Assembly (NCBI RefSeq): GCF_901000735.1
Contig: NC_081546.1
Location: 2,423,001-2,487,000, forward strand
Reading direction: 5' to 3'
DNA from: Corylus avellana
Taxonomy: Eukaryota; Streptophyta; Magnoliopsida; Fagales; Betulaceae
DNA: 64,000 bases
Below, one piece after another: positions 33,345 to 44,496 of the stretch; the first letter of the stretch is position 1; every line of letters starts with the position of its first letter. Position numbers and translations under genes: made by a program. The notes below the pieces were generated by a model. It was not told the DNA's origin. It did no database searches and saw only the letters and a list, made by a program, of their open reading frames with translations.

Positions 33345-35276
33345 CCCTCTCCTTTGTGCCTTATATTCATCCAATTATTCTACAATAAGGAGTTTCTGTA
33401 GTGTTGATTTGGGTTGCTTATTAGAGCTATTAGTTATTAGTTGAAAAACACTAGTGTGTGCGCGTCAGTGTGTGTATTTGGTTGTATTTTAGTTATGGTC
33501 CAGCAGCTACGACTTCTGTATATATACTTTCTCTTGTTTTATATATATATATAACTCACTCATTTATTGAAAGACTTTTAAGTTTTTTGTCAAAGTCGCT
33601 GACTTTTTTTAGCATCTAACTCTTGGAAGCCTCTCAGCCTCAATGGCATCTAAAGAGGAATACATACAAAAGAAAAAAAAAAAATAAATAAAAATAATGA
33701 CTGCCTCTTTTATCTGAACATGCAACAACCTATCTATTTACATATTGTTGTTCTAGTTTTCAATCAATTGTTGGCCTGCTGATCCACGTCACTCTAATTA
33801 ATATCTACGTCCATGTCTTAACATCCTATTGTCTATAATAAATCTACGGTTTTAAACAGTAATTTAATGCAGTGTCATAATCAAAGGTTCTGAGTTTAAA
33901 CCTTATCATTATCAATTTACCTTATATTTCAATTATATGTTTCATGTGCATCGTATTGGGATAAGCGGTTACATTATGTGCATCATCATCACATGTTTCA
34001 TTTTTGCCAGAGACTCCATCAATTGTTTTAACCATATATGCAGTTATATTATATGGTACATCCTCGTTAAAAAAAAAAAAAAAAAAAAAAAATGGTAGAT
34101 ACATTAGTACAGTTTAACCCAATAGCTCCAAAAAAAAAAAGAAAAAAAGGAAAAGGTACAGTTCAACTCAGAAAGGGGTTGAATTTTGGCAACAAGCGAG
34201 TTGTTAAGACTAAAATATAACAAGTGGTCCATTATGGATGGAATCACGGACTCTTCAGTCCTCATGAGCGCAAGAGTTTGATCAAAATTTGGCTCCGCAT
34301 GCAGATAAAGATTGCGTTAAACAGTGCACGAGTCAAAAAGGATGGTTTAAACTTCATATATATGTTGGTCAGGCCGGCTCAACGGATAAGCAAATGAGAT
34401 TCTTGCCTAAGATCCTTAATTAAGACTTAATTAATATATATATTTTCACCAAAGCCATTCTCACGTGGCTAAAGAAATAATAATATAACTAAGAAATATT
34501 TCATGGGAATGGCTGATCCCCTCCCGGCCATTTACAACTTTATCATTCTCTCTAATTTCTATTAATTTGGATTTAGCGAATGTGTCAAAAACAAGAATCT
34601 TTTGATCAAATATAATTCGTACCAACTCTTCAACGCAAAAGGATCCTCTCAATTTTAAATGAAATGAAGAGGCTCCATTTAGTGTAACTAAGAGAATAAA
34701 CTTGTCCAAAAAATTTGGACAATATTATCATTCTAAATGCACTAAATTGATCCTCCATTTCATTTGAAATGAAGATGATCGGTTTCCCTCCTCAACAATC
34801 TTTTAACCCCTAGTAAACTATTTTTTGAGTTTGAGAATTTCATTTTCAAATCTACAAACTTAGTCAGGATGTTGTCAGGATTCCGCCAAAACTTGATTTG
34901 GACACTGCTGAGACCCAATTGGGACACCAACAAAACCTTGTCTCCTGCCAAGACCCCGTCGAGACTAGCTGGGACACTGTTGGAACCCGTTCGAGACTCC
35001 GCTGGGACCCTGGGACCAGACTAGAACACCGCCGAAAACTTAATTAAAAGACAAAAACTTATACGTACATACACACAACTAGTCAAAGGATTATATATAT
35101 ATATGAGGATAATTTTTATAAGGTCCTTTGTGCCCACCAATTAGAATTGGACAGCTAAGAAAATCACACACAATCAAATGAGATGAAAAACACTGGATTA
35201 ATATCTATTCTCCCATCATCCACAAAAAAAAAAAAAAAAAAATCATTTTTCTCCTCACCGGTCTCTCTTTATCTCC

Positions 35277-35316
<40 letters not shown>

Positions 35317-37472
35317 GTGGGTCCACGCTGGAGCCCAGCCCATTTGGGGGGCCACCCCAGCCCATGGGGTGGCCGGCGAGCCACCCCCAACCCATTTTTT
35401 TCCCCACCGGTGCTCTCTCTTTCTCTCCCTCTCCTCTCTCTCTCTATATATATATATATATTGTATAATCGCATAGGCAATCCCTTGAATACATGATTGC
35501 TTTTATGAGTCATATAATTAGATCATAACAATTTTGAAGTAGTAAAATTTTTGTTTTGCTTTTTTAATCAATATTGAAACACTTTTTTCTTTTTCTTTTT
35601 CTTTTTTTAATCAATACTACTATTTAAGGTGGTTGACTTTATTTATAGTTAAGTTAATTAATGACAACAAATTAACAATATTAACAGAGTGTTGATAATG
35701 TGGGATTATATTGATTTTTAGATTCTTTTTTGGACATGTGTGTTACATCTAATTAAGGACGAAACCATCAATTATTTTTTGTGTGTTTCTCGGTTCTTTG
35801 GATTTTCCTGTTCTCAATTTTTCTTCTTTTTAATTTCTTGCTTTCTGTTGTTTCTAGTAACCACTCTTAACTACTACTCCAAAAAATCTGATTAAACCGG
35901 ATCCAAACGGCCAAGACAAGCCCCCGACTACTACTCCAACGAGAGATGAGCTAAGAGGGGTTGGGAATGTTGGGGTTTTGAACCTTCGTAAAAGGTTGTG
36001 GCACCCCGAACCAGCTGGGGTTTCGGCCACCACTTTTAAGTATTGAGGTGGTTCAGCTATATTGTATTTTTTTTTATTGCTTTTATTATTATTTTTTTTT
36101 TAAAGTATAATTTTTTATTTAGGATATTTTTGTCATTGGAGACACAAACAATTTTTAGTAGTTTGAGAGAATATTAACACAATTTATAATTTAAAAGGGA
36201 CATTGACAATTAAATGATAGTTTGAGAGGGTATTCTAATTCTTATAATATCATGCTATATGCATATATGATAATTAATATGAACTCTCTCTCCCCCTCTT
36301 TGGAAGATTAGGCTCCCCCTGAGTTATCACAAAGTAAATTTTGATATTGCAATTAAGCCTAGTTGTGTTGTAGCTGCTGCCATTTTGTGAGATTACCGTG
36401 GGGACATTCTTGCAGCTTAAGCCTTTATCTATGGAACCTAACTAAGATGAAGCAGATGCCGCCTTTCTTGCGGTGCACCTCGCCTCTCATTTTGGAAACC
36501 CCTCCATCATCCTAGAAAATGATTCCCTGACAACCATCCTCACATCAACTCTACTTATGTAGCCTCGAATTGGGCTTCAGCCTCATCCTAGCCGACATAA
36601 GCCAGCAACTTATCTCATTTTTGAATTGGACTGCATTAAAGACATTAAGATGTGCAAATTAGTGTGCACACCATATTATCAAATGAGCCGTTTTAAACCA
36701 TGTGTTTGGAAGTATTCATTTTTGCTCCCCTATTCTCTCTTCTTTAAGAATTTGTAGTGAGAAAAAAAAAAATGAAATCCATTTGATGACCTGAAGATGT
36801 ACACAATAATCATGATAGGCTTCGATTGTAAAGGCACTGATAAGAGGGGTGTCCTCGTACTGTTTGCGTAGGGACAATCTTAAATGGGTGTGCAAATGAC
36901 TAGACGAGTGGCCAAAGCTTAAGGACAAGCAACTTCCTTTGTCTCCCAAGTCAGATAGCAATAACAAGAGACGAAGAACCACATTTGTTGGGATCGAAAA
37001 AGTATATCTGATGGAGAGGTAAAGTGAATGAATCTACGTCAAATCAGAGACGCTACTTCTGGAAAAAGCATTAAAAAAAAGAAGAAGCGAAAATGCAATA
37101 ACGTCTTCCTTTGGACCACCCTGCATGCTTTTGTGCAGTCGGATACGATAACACAGACAACTTTTTGGGTGTCCATGCTTCTGACTCCAAATCTCAGTTG
37201 TTTCGCCTCAAGCTAGCTCCATGTGATGCTGCTCACTGTAATTCTTCATTTTTATTCACTTCGTTTTTTTTTTATTGGAATCCAAAGCATAAACCAGAAA
37301 AAATTTGGGATCTTATAGACGGGAAATATAACACATGCATATATTTGTTTGATGAGGTTAATTATTCCTCAAATGATTTACTTCCCCATCTAGAAGATTC
37401 ATTTGCATTTCCAAGCTAGCCAGCTTGCACACATGCTCGGCCAACTAGAGCCATCAATTTCAGGACAACTTC
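32267..37472. repeat. Outer inverted repeat, left arm
   Basis: Every landmark at position x recurs reverse-complemented at 81968 minus x up to 37419, without any indel, and the translated frames are identical over about 5.1 kb. Differences first appear at about 37393 and are then frequent up to the N gap at 37473. Contents: 3' part of GA20-oxidase, AT-rich intergenic DNA, (TC)n at 35281-35313, a GC-rich repeat (CCCCAGCCCATGGGGTGGCC near 35355) and a decayed RNase H fragment. Confidence 0.95.
36380..36690 (+). pseudogene. Decayed LINE RNase H domain fragment
   Basis: The frame ADAAFLAVHLASHFGNPSII then LENDSLTTIL matches the RNase H core of plant LINEs, compare AMAALAAVEF...DIILEGDSLLVVQAL in the intact element at 56758. 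Upstream, DYRGDILAA corresponds to RDHYGHVCAA. A TAG and frameshifts interrupt it. The same relic is on the minus strand in the right arm (about 45278-45588). Confidence 0.6.
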
Positions 37473-37572
37473 NNNNNNNNNNNNNNNNNNNNNNNNNNNN
37501 NNNNNNNNNNNNNNNNNNNNNNNNNNNNNNNNNNNNNNNNNNNNNNNNNNNNNNNNNNNNNNNNNNNNNNNN
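37473..37572. other. Assembly gap, 100 N
   Basis: A run of exactly 100 N, a conventional scaffold-join size. By comparison with 42618-44496 the missing DNA may be about 1.9 kb. Confidence 0.99.
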
Positions 37573-38919
37573 GGCAGTAATTTCCATCGGCACGTGTAAT
37601 ATCAGAATAGCTTTGTTGTAGATTGTGACTGATAAAATTTGTAATTACCATTTATTATTTAGTAAAAGATAATCTAATTCCACACATGATCAATGTGTTA
37701 AACCATGAAGCAGTAGAACCAATGAAGTATTTTAATTATTGGATTTGCAACATGACAATTAAATGCAGCAAATTAATATTCCTAGATGACCTATCATCCA
37801 TCTACTTGCTATACTTTCTTCCTTAATAATTAATATATAAGAGATTTTGAATTGAAAATACTTTATGTGAAAATGACTTAATTTGTATATTCTTAGAAGC
37901 AAATATTTTTTATTTGTTTTTCATTTTCTTCCTTTTTTTTTTTTCTTTTTTTTTTTTTCTTGAGTGCCATCTGGGTTAGAAGTTGACTCGACAGTAGTGA
38001 TAATGGAGTGGTCTACTAATAAGACGGTGACCTTCCAGTAGTATCAATGGTTTTAATAGTTTATTCAATATTACAATATTACATTTATAATTAACAAATA
38101 AATGTCTTTGTTGAAGTAGACTACTGTAGTCTGTACACCTTCCCCATTCCACCACATATTTTAGTCAACATTGGAATATTTCGCCAGGTTTGTTTTTTCC
38201 AAGTCTTTCGCGATGTTAACATCTCAACAAGAAAATATCAAGATATTTTAAATTAAAAATATTTCCTATTTTCACTCGAAATAATGACGTTCCCTTATGC
38301 GATTGATTACCTCACATTTTCAGGATTCAAGGAACGACGAACCCAATTAATGGGCCCTGTTTATTCAAGAAATCTTATCACAAGAAAACTAAGCATAAAA
38401 CTTTTGGTTTACAATACATTTCTTTATATAAAACTTAACTGCCACTTATTTGACCATAAGAGTAAGTTTTCATTAAATTTTTTAAAAAATTTAGAGAATC
38501 AATTTACCTTTTATTTTTTTATTCAAATAAACTTCATAATGATTTTTCTTTATCTTTTATCTATACCATTAAAATATTATTTCAAATAAATATTAGGGAA
38601 AAGAGAAAACCATATTTTCTTTCATTTATGTAATCTCTCTGTTTCCTTGCATTTATTTGAAAGAATAGTTAAATGACTTTTTTTTCTTTTTTTCTTTTTT
38701 TCTCTTGTATTTATATGAAATAATATTTAAATGGTATAAAAAAATAATAAAAAAAGTTAATTGTGAAATTTATTTGAATAGAAAAACAAAAGATAATTTT
38801 ATTCTTTAAATTTAAAGAAAATCTAAGAAACACTGTTGTTATTAGTGCTATTGATAAGAAAGTTTATTTTTAGTCAACTTTGGAGTACCAATATTGCTGC
38901 TTGCGAGTGATTGTATATA
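37573..38919. repeat. Inner inverted repeat, left arm
   Basis: Reverse-complement match to 40879-42617, with many substitutions and small indels, unlike the outer arms. The right arm has a 406-bp MITE at 41506-41911 that is absent here, so 38284-38300 (around TTCCCTTATGCG) is the empty site. AT-rich, no supported gene. Confidence 0.85.
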
Positions 38920-39354
38920 TGTTTACTTATTTGTTAATTAAATCAATTGAGTAGTTATGAAAATAGATGTCCAATCACCATCCCAGTAGGCCGGGCGACT
39001 TTGGCTTAGAGCATGTTTAAGATTGCTTTTGAGAAATAAAACTTTTAAGTCAAAAAACGTTTTTTTTTTTTACAAAAACTTCATTTTAAGCTTTTGCCAA
39101 AAGTGTGTTTTAACAATTTTTAGGTTTTTTGGACCTTTAAAAACGCTTTTAATTCTTTTACCAAACGATTACTTAGTCTTCAAGATTGGTTGCGATAACT
39201 ATTCTAACAATATGTTAGCTCTCAATGAATGTGAACTACAAATTAAGCTGAGTTTTTTTTTTTAATGTAATTAATGCTGTCCAAGGAGTTGAAGACGTAG
39301 ATTAATTAAGGTAAAGACTTTAGGCAGCTAATTTTTTAGATGCAATATATATGT
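38920..39354. other. Unpaired intergenic segment
   Basis: AT-rich DNA between the inner inverted repeat and the segment repeated at 60744. No gene seen. Confidence 0.5.
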
Positions 39355-39645
39355 AAAGGCCATGTCATACCCGGCCGGCACATCGATCGAGTGGATCTTC
39401 CGTCCGGTAACCACTCGTCCGGTATTCTTCAATATTATATAACACACCTTCTCTGATTGTCCCCATTTCTCTCACAATTGCATTCCTTAATGCTTTCTAC
39501 ACCCCAATAAAGTCAATAACTAGATCAATAAGACGGATTGAGATCCCGGCTATTCTTCAAGAATTGCCCATGGATTTTTTTTGAAATCCTGACCACTGAT
39601 TTTCATTAAACAACCACAAATCCGTCATGTGTCCCACCTAATATA

Positions 39646-40008
39646 AAGGTAAAGTCCACTTAACCTCTTTAAACTACCATCATGTTGACAATCTACCCCC
39701 CAAATTATCAAAACAATGACAATGTATCCCCAATTTTAACAAAATGACGAAATTACCCTAACTAAATTAAAAACAAAAATACTAAAATTTAATTTTTTTT
39801 TTTCAAAAATTTAAGGGTATTTTTGTCTTATTAAAATTTTTATATGGGTAATTTCGTCATTTTGTTAGCATTGGGGGGTACATTGTCATTCTTTTAGTAG
39901 TTTTGGGGGGGGGGAGGGGGGTAAATTGTCGCAATTGCCAATTGATAGTTTGAGGGGTAGATTGTTATTGGAGTGATAGTTTGAGGGGATTAAGTAGACT
40001 TTACCCTA
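39646..40008. mobile_element. Foldback MITE, also present at 61039-61411
   Basis: Inverted ends GGTAAAGTCCACTTAA and TTAAGTAGACTTTACC, with inverted inner arms (TACCCCCCAAATTATC and AATTTGAGGGG-like). No coding capacity. It is shared by both copies of the flank, so it predates their separation. Confidence 0.65.
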
Positions 40009-40289
40009 TAAAATAATAAAATATTAGTTAAATTTCAAAAATAAATATAAAATAATTTATTAAAAAAATAAAATGGGGTAAAAAAATAAAATGGGGTGGT
40101 TCGGCCACCCCAGCTCAGCCTAGGGGGTGGTTCGGCTGGGGCCATGGGGTTGGCGTCAGCCACCCCCAAAAGAGCTGGGGGTGGCGTCGGCCACCCCCTA
40201 GGGGAGAATAGGAAACATACGATGGCCTGATCAACCTGTAGTAAGAAACATACGATGCACAAACTTGTATAACTAAAGAATATATAGGC

Positions 40290-40385
40290 CACGTTTGGTT
40301 TGTGGAATAAACTTCGGAATGAAATGACTATTCATATATATGAATAGTCATTTCATTCCGAAGTTTATTCCACAAACCAAACGTG
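40290..40385. repeat. Perfect 96-bp palindrome
   Basis: Two 48-bp arms (40290-40337 and 40338-40385) are exact reverse complements with no spacer. In the related copy near 61670-61720 the second arm is absent. Confidence 0.9.
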
Positions 40386-40642
40386 ATATGAATAGTCATT
40401 CTCTTGTTTGGTAAGGATCTATTACTCAAAATAGTTATTCATGTGGGAATAAATATTCTCATACACATAGAAATAGTTATTCCTCTTAAAAATGAGAGGA
40501 ATACCTATTCCTTAAGGAATGTACAACTGTTGTCCAATTTTGGGCCAACTTTTGTCTTATTTTTTAATTAAAAAAATAAAAAAATAAAAAGTAAAAAAAG
40601 TTTTTGAAGCAATAATTTTTATTTTGGTTATTCTTTTTTTTT

Positions 40643-40742
40643 NNNNNNNNNNNNNNNNNNNNNNNNNNNNNNNNNNNNNNNNNNNNNNNNNNNNNNNNNN
40701 NNNNNNNNNNNNNNNNNNNNNNNNNNNNNNNNNNNNNNNNNN
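40643..40742. other. Assembly gap, 100 N
   Basis: A run of exactly 100 N that interrupts a hairpin-forming AT-rich element. Confidence 0.99.
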
Positions 40743-40878
40743 GTGGGTCATGCCGTTACCATGTTGGATCACAACCAAAATCTTCTTGTTGTGGAAAAAT
40801 TGCACCATTTGTAGACTGTACCAAAACCTCTTGGGCCAATAATCCTAAAACTTCAGAGGGTAAACTGTATTTTTCCCT
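40743..40878. mobile_element. End of an unknown element, cut by the gap
   Basis: Read on the minus strand from 40878 it begins GGGAAAAATACAGTTTACCC, similar to the end of the MITE at 2413 (GGGAAAATTACAGTTTACC). It starts exactly where similarity to 38919 stops. It is therefore probably a transposon end inserted in this copy only. Confidence 0.5.
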
Positions 40879-42617
40879 ATATATAATCACTCACAAGCAG
40901 CAATATTGGTACTCCAAAGTTGACTAAAAATAAACTTTCTTATCAATAGCACTAATAACAACGGTGTTTCTTAGATTTTCTTTAAATTTAAAGAATTAAA
41001 ACATCTTTTGTTTTTCTATTCAAATAAATTTCACAATTAACTTTTTTTATTATTTTTTTATACCATTAAAATATTATTTCATATAAATACAAGAGAAAAG
41101 AAAAAGTTATTTAACTATTCTTTCAAATAAATGCGAGGACAAAAGAGAGATTACATAAATGAAAGAAAATATAATTTTCTCTTTTAACTAGTATTTATTT
41201 GAAATAATATGTTAATGGTATAGATAAAAGATAAAGAAAAATTATTATGAAGTTTATTTTAATAAAAAAATAAAAGGTAAATTGATTCTCTAAATTTCTT
41301 AAAAAATTTAATGAAAACTGCAGCTAATACTCTTATGGTCAAATAAGTGGCGGTTAAAGTTTTATATAAAGGAATGTATTGTAAACCAAAAGTTTTATGC
41401 TTAATTTTCTTGAGATAAGATTTCTTGAATAAGCAGGGCCCATTAAATATTAATTGGGTTCGCCGTTCCTGGAATCCTGAAAATGTGAGGTAATCAATCG
41501 CATAAGAGCATTCCCAATGGAAGAGCCAAATGCTACTTTTATTTAGAATGGCTCTTCAAATGTTCAAAAAACCTCCTACATTGGATGAGCCAAAAATAAA
41601 TGTAAAATAGATATTTAATTAGAAGAGCTAAAAAAAAAGTTAAATGTAGCAGCACTTTTTAAGGGAGTCATTTATCTTTTATTGTTTCTCTCACCTGTTT
41701 TATCTTTTTTCCAAATCGTTTCTTACTTTTTCTCTGCATGTTCTCTTTTTCCCAAAAACATTTCTTACTTTTAATAATATTTTAATAGAATATATAGAAA
41801 TATAACTAATCGGATGTAGAGACATTTAAAAATGGCTTAGCTAAACTATATAAAAGTGAGTTTTGAAGAGCTATTTTACATAAAAATATGGCTCTTCCAT
41901 TGAGAATGCTCTAAGGGAACGTCATTATTTCGAGTGAAAATAGGAAATATTTTTAATTTAAAATATCTTGATCTTTTCTTGTTGAGATGTTAACATCGCG
42001 AAAGACTTGGAAAAAACAAACCTGGCGAAATATTCCAATGTTGACTAAAATATGTGGTGGAATGGGGAAGGTGTACAGACTACAGTAGTCTACTTCAACA
42101 AAGACATTTATTTGTTAATTATAAATGTAATATTGTAATATTGAATAAACTATTAATACCATTGATACTATCGGAAGGTCACCGTCTTATCAGTAGACCA
42201 GTCCATTATGACTACTGTCGAGTCAGCTTGTAACCCAGATGGCACTCCAAAAAAAAAGGAAGAAAATGAAAAATAAATAAAAAATATTCGCTTCTAAGAA
42301 TAAACAAATTAAGTCACTTTCACATAAAGTATTTTCAATTAAAAATCTCTTATATATTAATTATTAAGGAAGAAAGTATACCAAGTAGATGGATGATAGG
42401 TCATCTAGGAATATTAATTTGCTGCATTTAATTGTCATGTTGCAAATCCAATAATTAAAATACTTCATTGGTTCTTCTGCTTCATAGTTTAACACATTGA
42501 TCATGTGTGGAATTAGATTATCTTTTACTAAATAATAAATAGTAATTACAAATTCTATCAGTCGTAATTTACAACAAAACTATTCTGATATTACACGTGC
42601 CAATGGAAGTTACTGCC
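40879..42617. repeat. Inner inverted repeat, right arm
   Basis: Reverse complement of 37573-38919 plus the MITE at 41506-41911 and small indels. Confidence 0.85.
41506..41911. mobile_element. Tourist-like (PIF/Harbinger) MITE
   Basis: A 406-bp element with inverted ends GAGCATTCCCAATGGAAGAG and its near-complement, flanked by TAA on both sides (41503-41505 and 41912-41914). A 3-bp TAA duplication is the Harbinger hallmark. The left arm of the inverted repeat has the unoccupied site with one TAA. Confidence 0.85.
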
Positions 42618-43505
42618 AAAATCCCACGTGACCCCGTGCCACCTATCTACGGCAGCATGTCACACCCCAAGGCCCAAGTTACAACAAGCAAGTCTATTCG
42701 GGCCATTCGTGACCGAACGCAGGCCTACCGATTATAGTCTAGCCCATTATTGTTGACCGTTTGTTCAATCCTGTTGCTGATTGCCATCCAGCCAAAGTCT
42801 GGTAGCCATAGTCCAGCCCAGTCGTATTCGTTGGTCTAGCCACCAACCACCTGTTCAGCCCAATCATGGCCTAATCACCAGTGGTTGTTGTCCCAACAGA
42901 ACCGACACCAGCCATGAGCCATTGTCCTTCGACCAAGAAAAAGAGTCTGTTAATGGCGCATCCTTTTGCAAAACTGCAAGAATTTTGTTCAGCCCATCCA
43001 TATCATTCTGGACGTGACCAACTATCATTCATGGGCCTAAAACATGTGATTATTTTTATTCAAGTTCAAAACTTAGGGGTCGAAAGTCGGACCATTTGCT
43101 GCTCCACTTTGAAATTCGGAAACCTTTCACTTTCAAATCATTTTCCATCGATAGCATAACATTAGACGGACTCAAAACTACGGCCCGTTAGGGATCCGTC
43201 TGTTAGAAAATATTTTCGTTGTTTCCAAAAACAAATTAAATGGAAACATTTAAATGCATGATAAAAATATATACCATCAAACTTCTAAAATAAATTACAT
43301 AATGCTTTTTCTTTTTTTTTTTTTAGAAAATCTCTCTTGTGCACTCGGTAGCTATTTAAATTAAAAGGAAAAAAAATATACTTTAACTCCCCTAAATTAT
43401 CACCACATTTGCATTTTAGTCATCAAAGTTTAAAAAGTGACAATTGGCCCCCACAAACTAATAAACTTTGAGAAATTAGCTCATCTATTATCTTTTTCCA
43501 TCTTT

Positions 43506-43631
43506 CTTTCTTTTTTTTTTTTTTTTTTTTTTTTGACATGTTTACACAAGGAAAGGGGGAGGAGGGATTCGAACTAATGACTTTCGCTTCATGAAGCGTG
43601 GTTCGCAGCCAATTGAGTTACCCCTTAGAGA
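43506..43631 (-). mobile_element. tRNA-derived SINE, second copy
   Basis: Same family as 11223-11325. It has a T-run at the left, GATTCGAACTAATGACTTTC and a head ending CCAATTGAGTTACCCC; on the minus strand GGGTAACTCAATTGG is the tRNA-like 5' end. It is flanked by CTTTTTCCATCTTT (43492-43505) and CTTTTTCCGTCTTT (43632-43645). Confidence 0.75.
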
Positions 43632-43763
43632 CTTTTTCCGTCTTTTTTGGATGGAATAGAAATCACGTGCATCGCAATGACTTTTTATCACCTAAACTTC
43701 CAAAAATGACTTCGGGTAAAAAGAAAAAATAAAAAAGGTGTTCTATGTTAGACAATTAATTTT

Positions 43764-43903
43764 AGAAGTCCTTTTTGTGTCCTTTAAAAAATGAGATGAC
43801 TTTTAAAATCACCATCTAATCAAAATTCAATAATGATTAATCATATGCTCAATGGTAATTTTAAAAGTCACATTATTTTTGGAGGGACACAAAATGAACT
43901 TCT
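43764..43903. mobile_element. Short foldback MITE, copy 2
   Basis: About 140 bp. The inverted arms of about 50 bp start AGAAGTCC and end AACTTCT, with GACTTTTAAAAT near the inner ends. Related to 25827-25977. Confidence 0.6.
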
Positions 43904-44496
43904 AGTATTATTTATGTTAGACACCTACATCGATCACGGAGAAAAGCCCAAAATGCTACATATTGCTTTTTATTTCTTAATGATATTTTCAATACGAAAT
44001 GCTCATATTTATAGAAGAACTGGGCCGGGTATGTGAAGATAAAAGATGTATGATAGGTGGAGATAATATCAAATCAAATCTGATTACCTGAAAAGAGATT
44101 ATAATCAAATCTAAAATCAATTATAATTAGACTTGAATACAATAAAATTTGATCATATACGCCAACATTTCTTAAGAATAGTTAATGGTGGCGCAAACAA
44201 ACTATTGAATAGCTATTTAATACGGATAACTATTTCATTTTGGGTCTACTATTACGAATTGAACGTGACCTAAATGAATTCGGCAAGAATAGTTTTTGGT
44301 ATTCAAGTTTCTGTAAACCCTATGAACTCTAGAAATAACATCCAAAGCACAGCTAGGCAGCAACTAGACATACAAGAAACATGAATTTTGTTAGCTTTCA
44401 AGCCAGCCTCATTCGTGGGTCTATTATGTATTAATGTTTATCCTTCATGTTAAGATTTTCTGACTCATATATCCTTTAGCTCACATGCGAAACAGG

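Larger units (their letters stand above)
39355..40642. repeat. Direct repeat of 60744-62060; empty site for the CACTA element
   Basis: From AAAGGCCATGTCATACC onward this segment matches the DNA right of the CACTA terminus at 60743. Here it is preceded by ordinary sequence (ATATATATGT) with no CACTA end. It ends in a hairpin element cut by the N gap at 40643. It includes a foldback MITE (about 39646-40008) and a perfect palindrome (40290-40385). Confidence 0.85.
42618..44496. other. Intergenic segment between inner and outer arms; no supported gene
   Basis: Its counterpart in the left half is hidden by the gap at 37473. The part at 42620-43160 is GC-richer with short frames that I cannot assign. 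The remainder holds a SINE (43506-43631), a foldback MITE (43764-43903) and LTR-like strings (CACCTACATCGATCACGGAG near 43921). Confidence 0.5.

Noticed and set aside
37111..37419. 102-codon frame identical in both outer arms (44549-44857 on the minus strand)
   Set aside because: Its conservation only reflects the near-identical arms. It has no recognisable domain and lies in repeat-like DNA.
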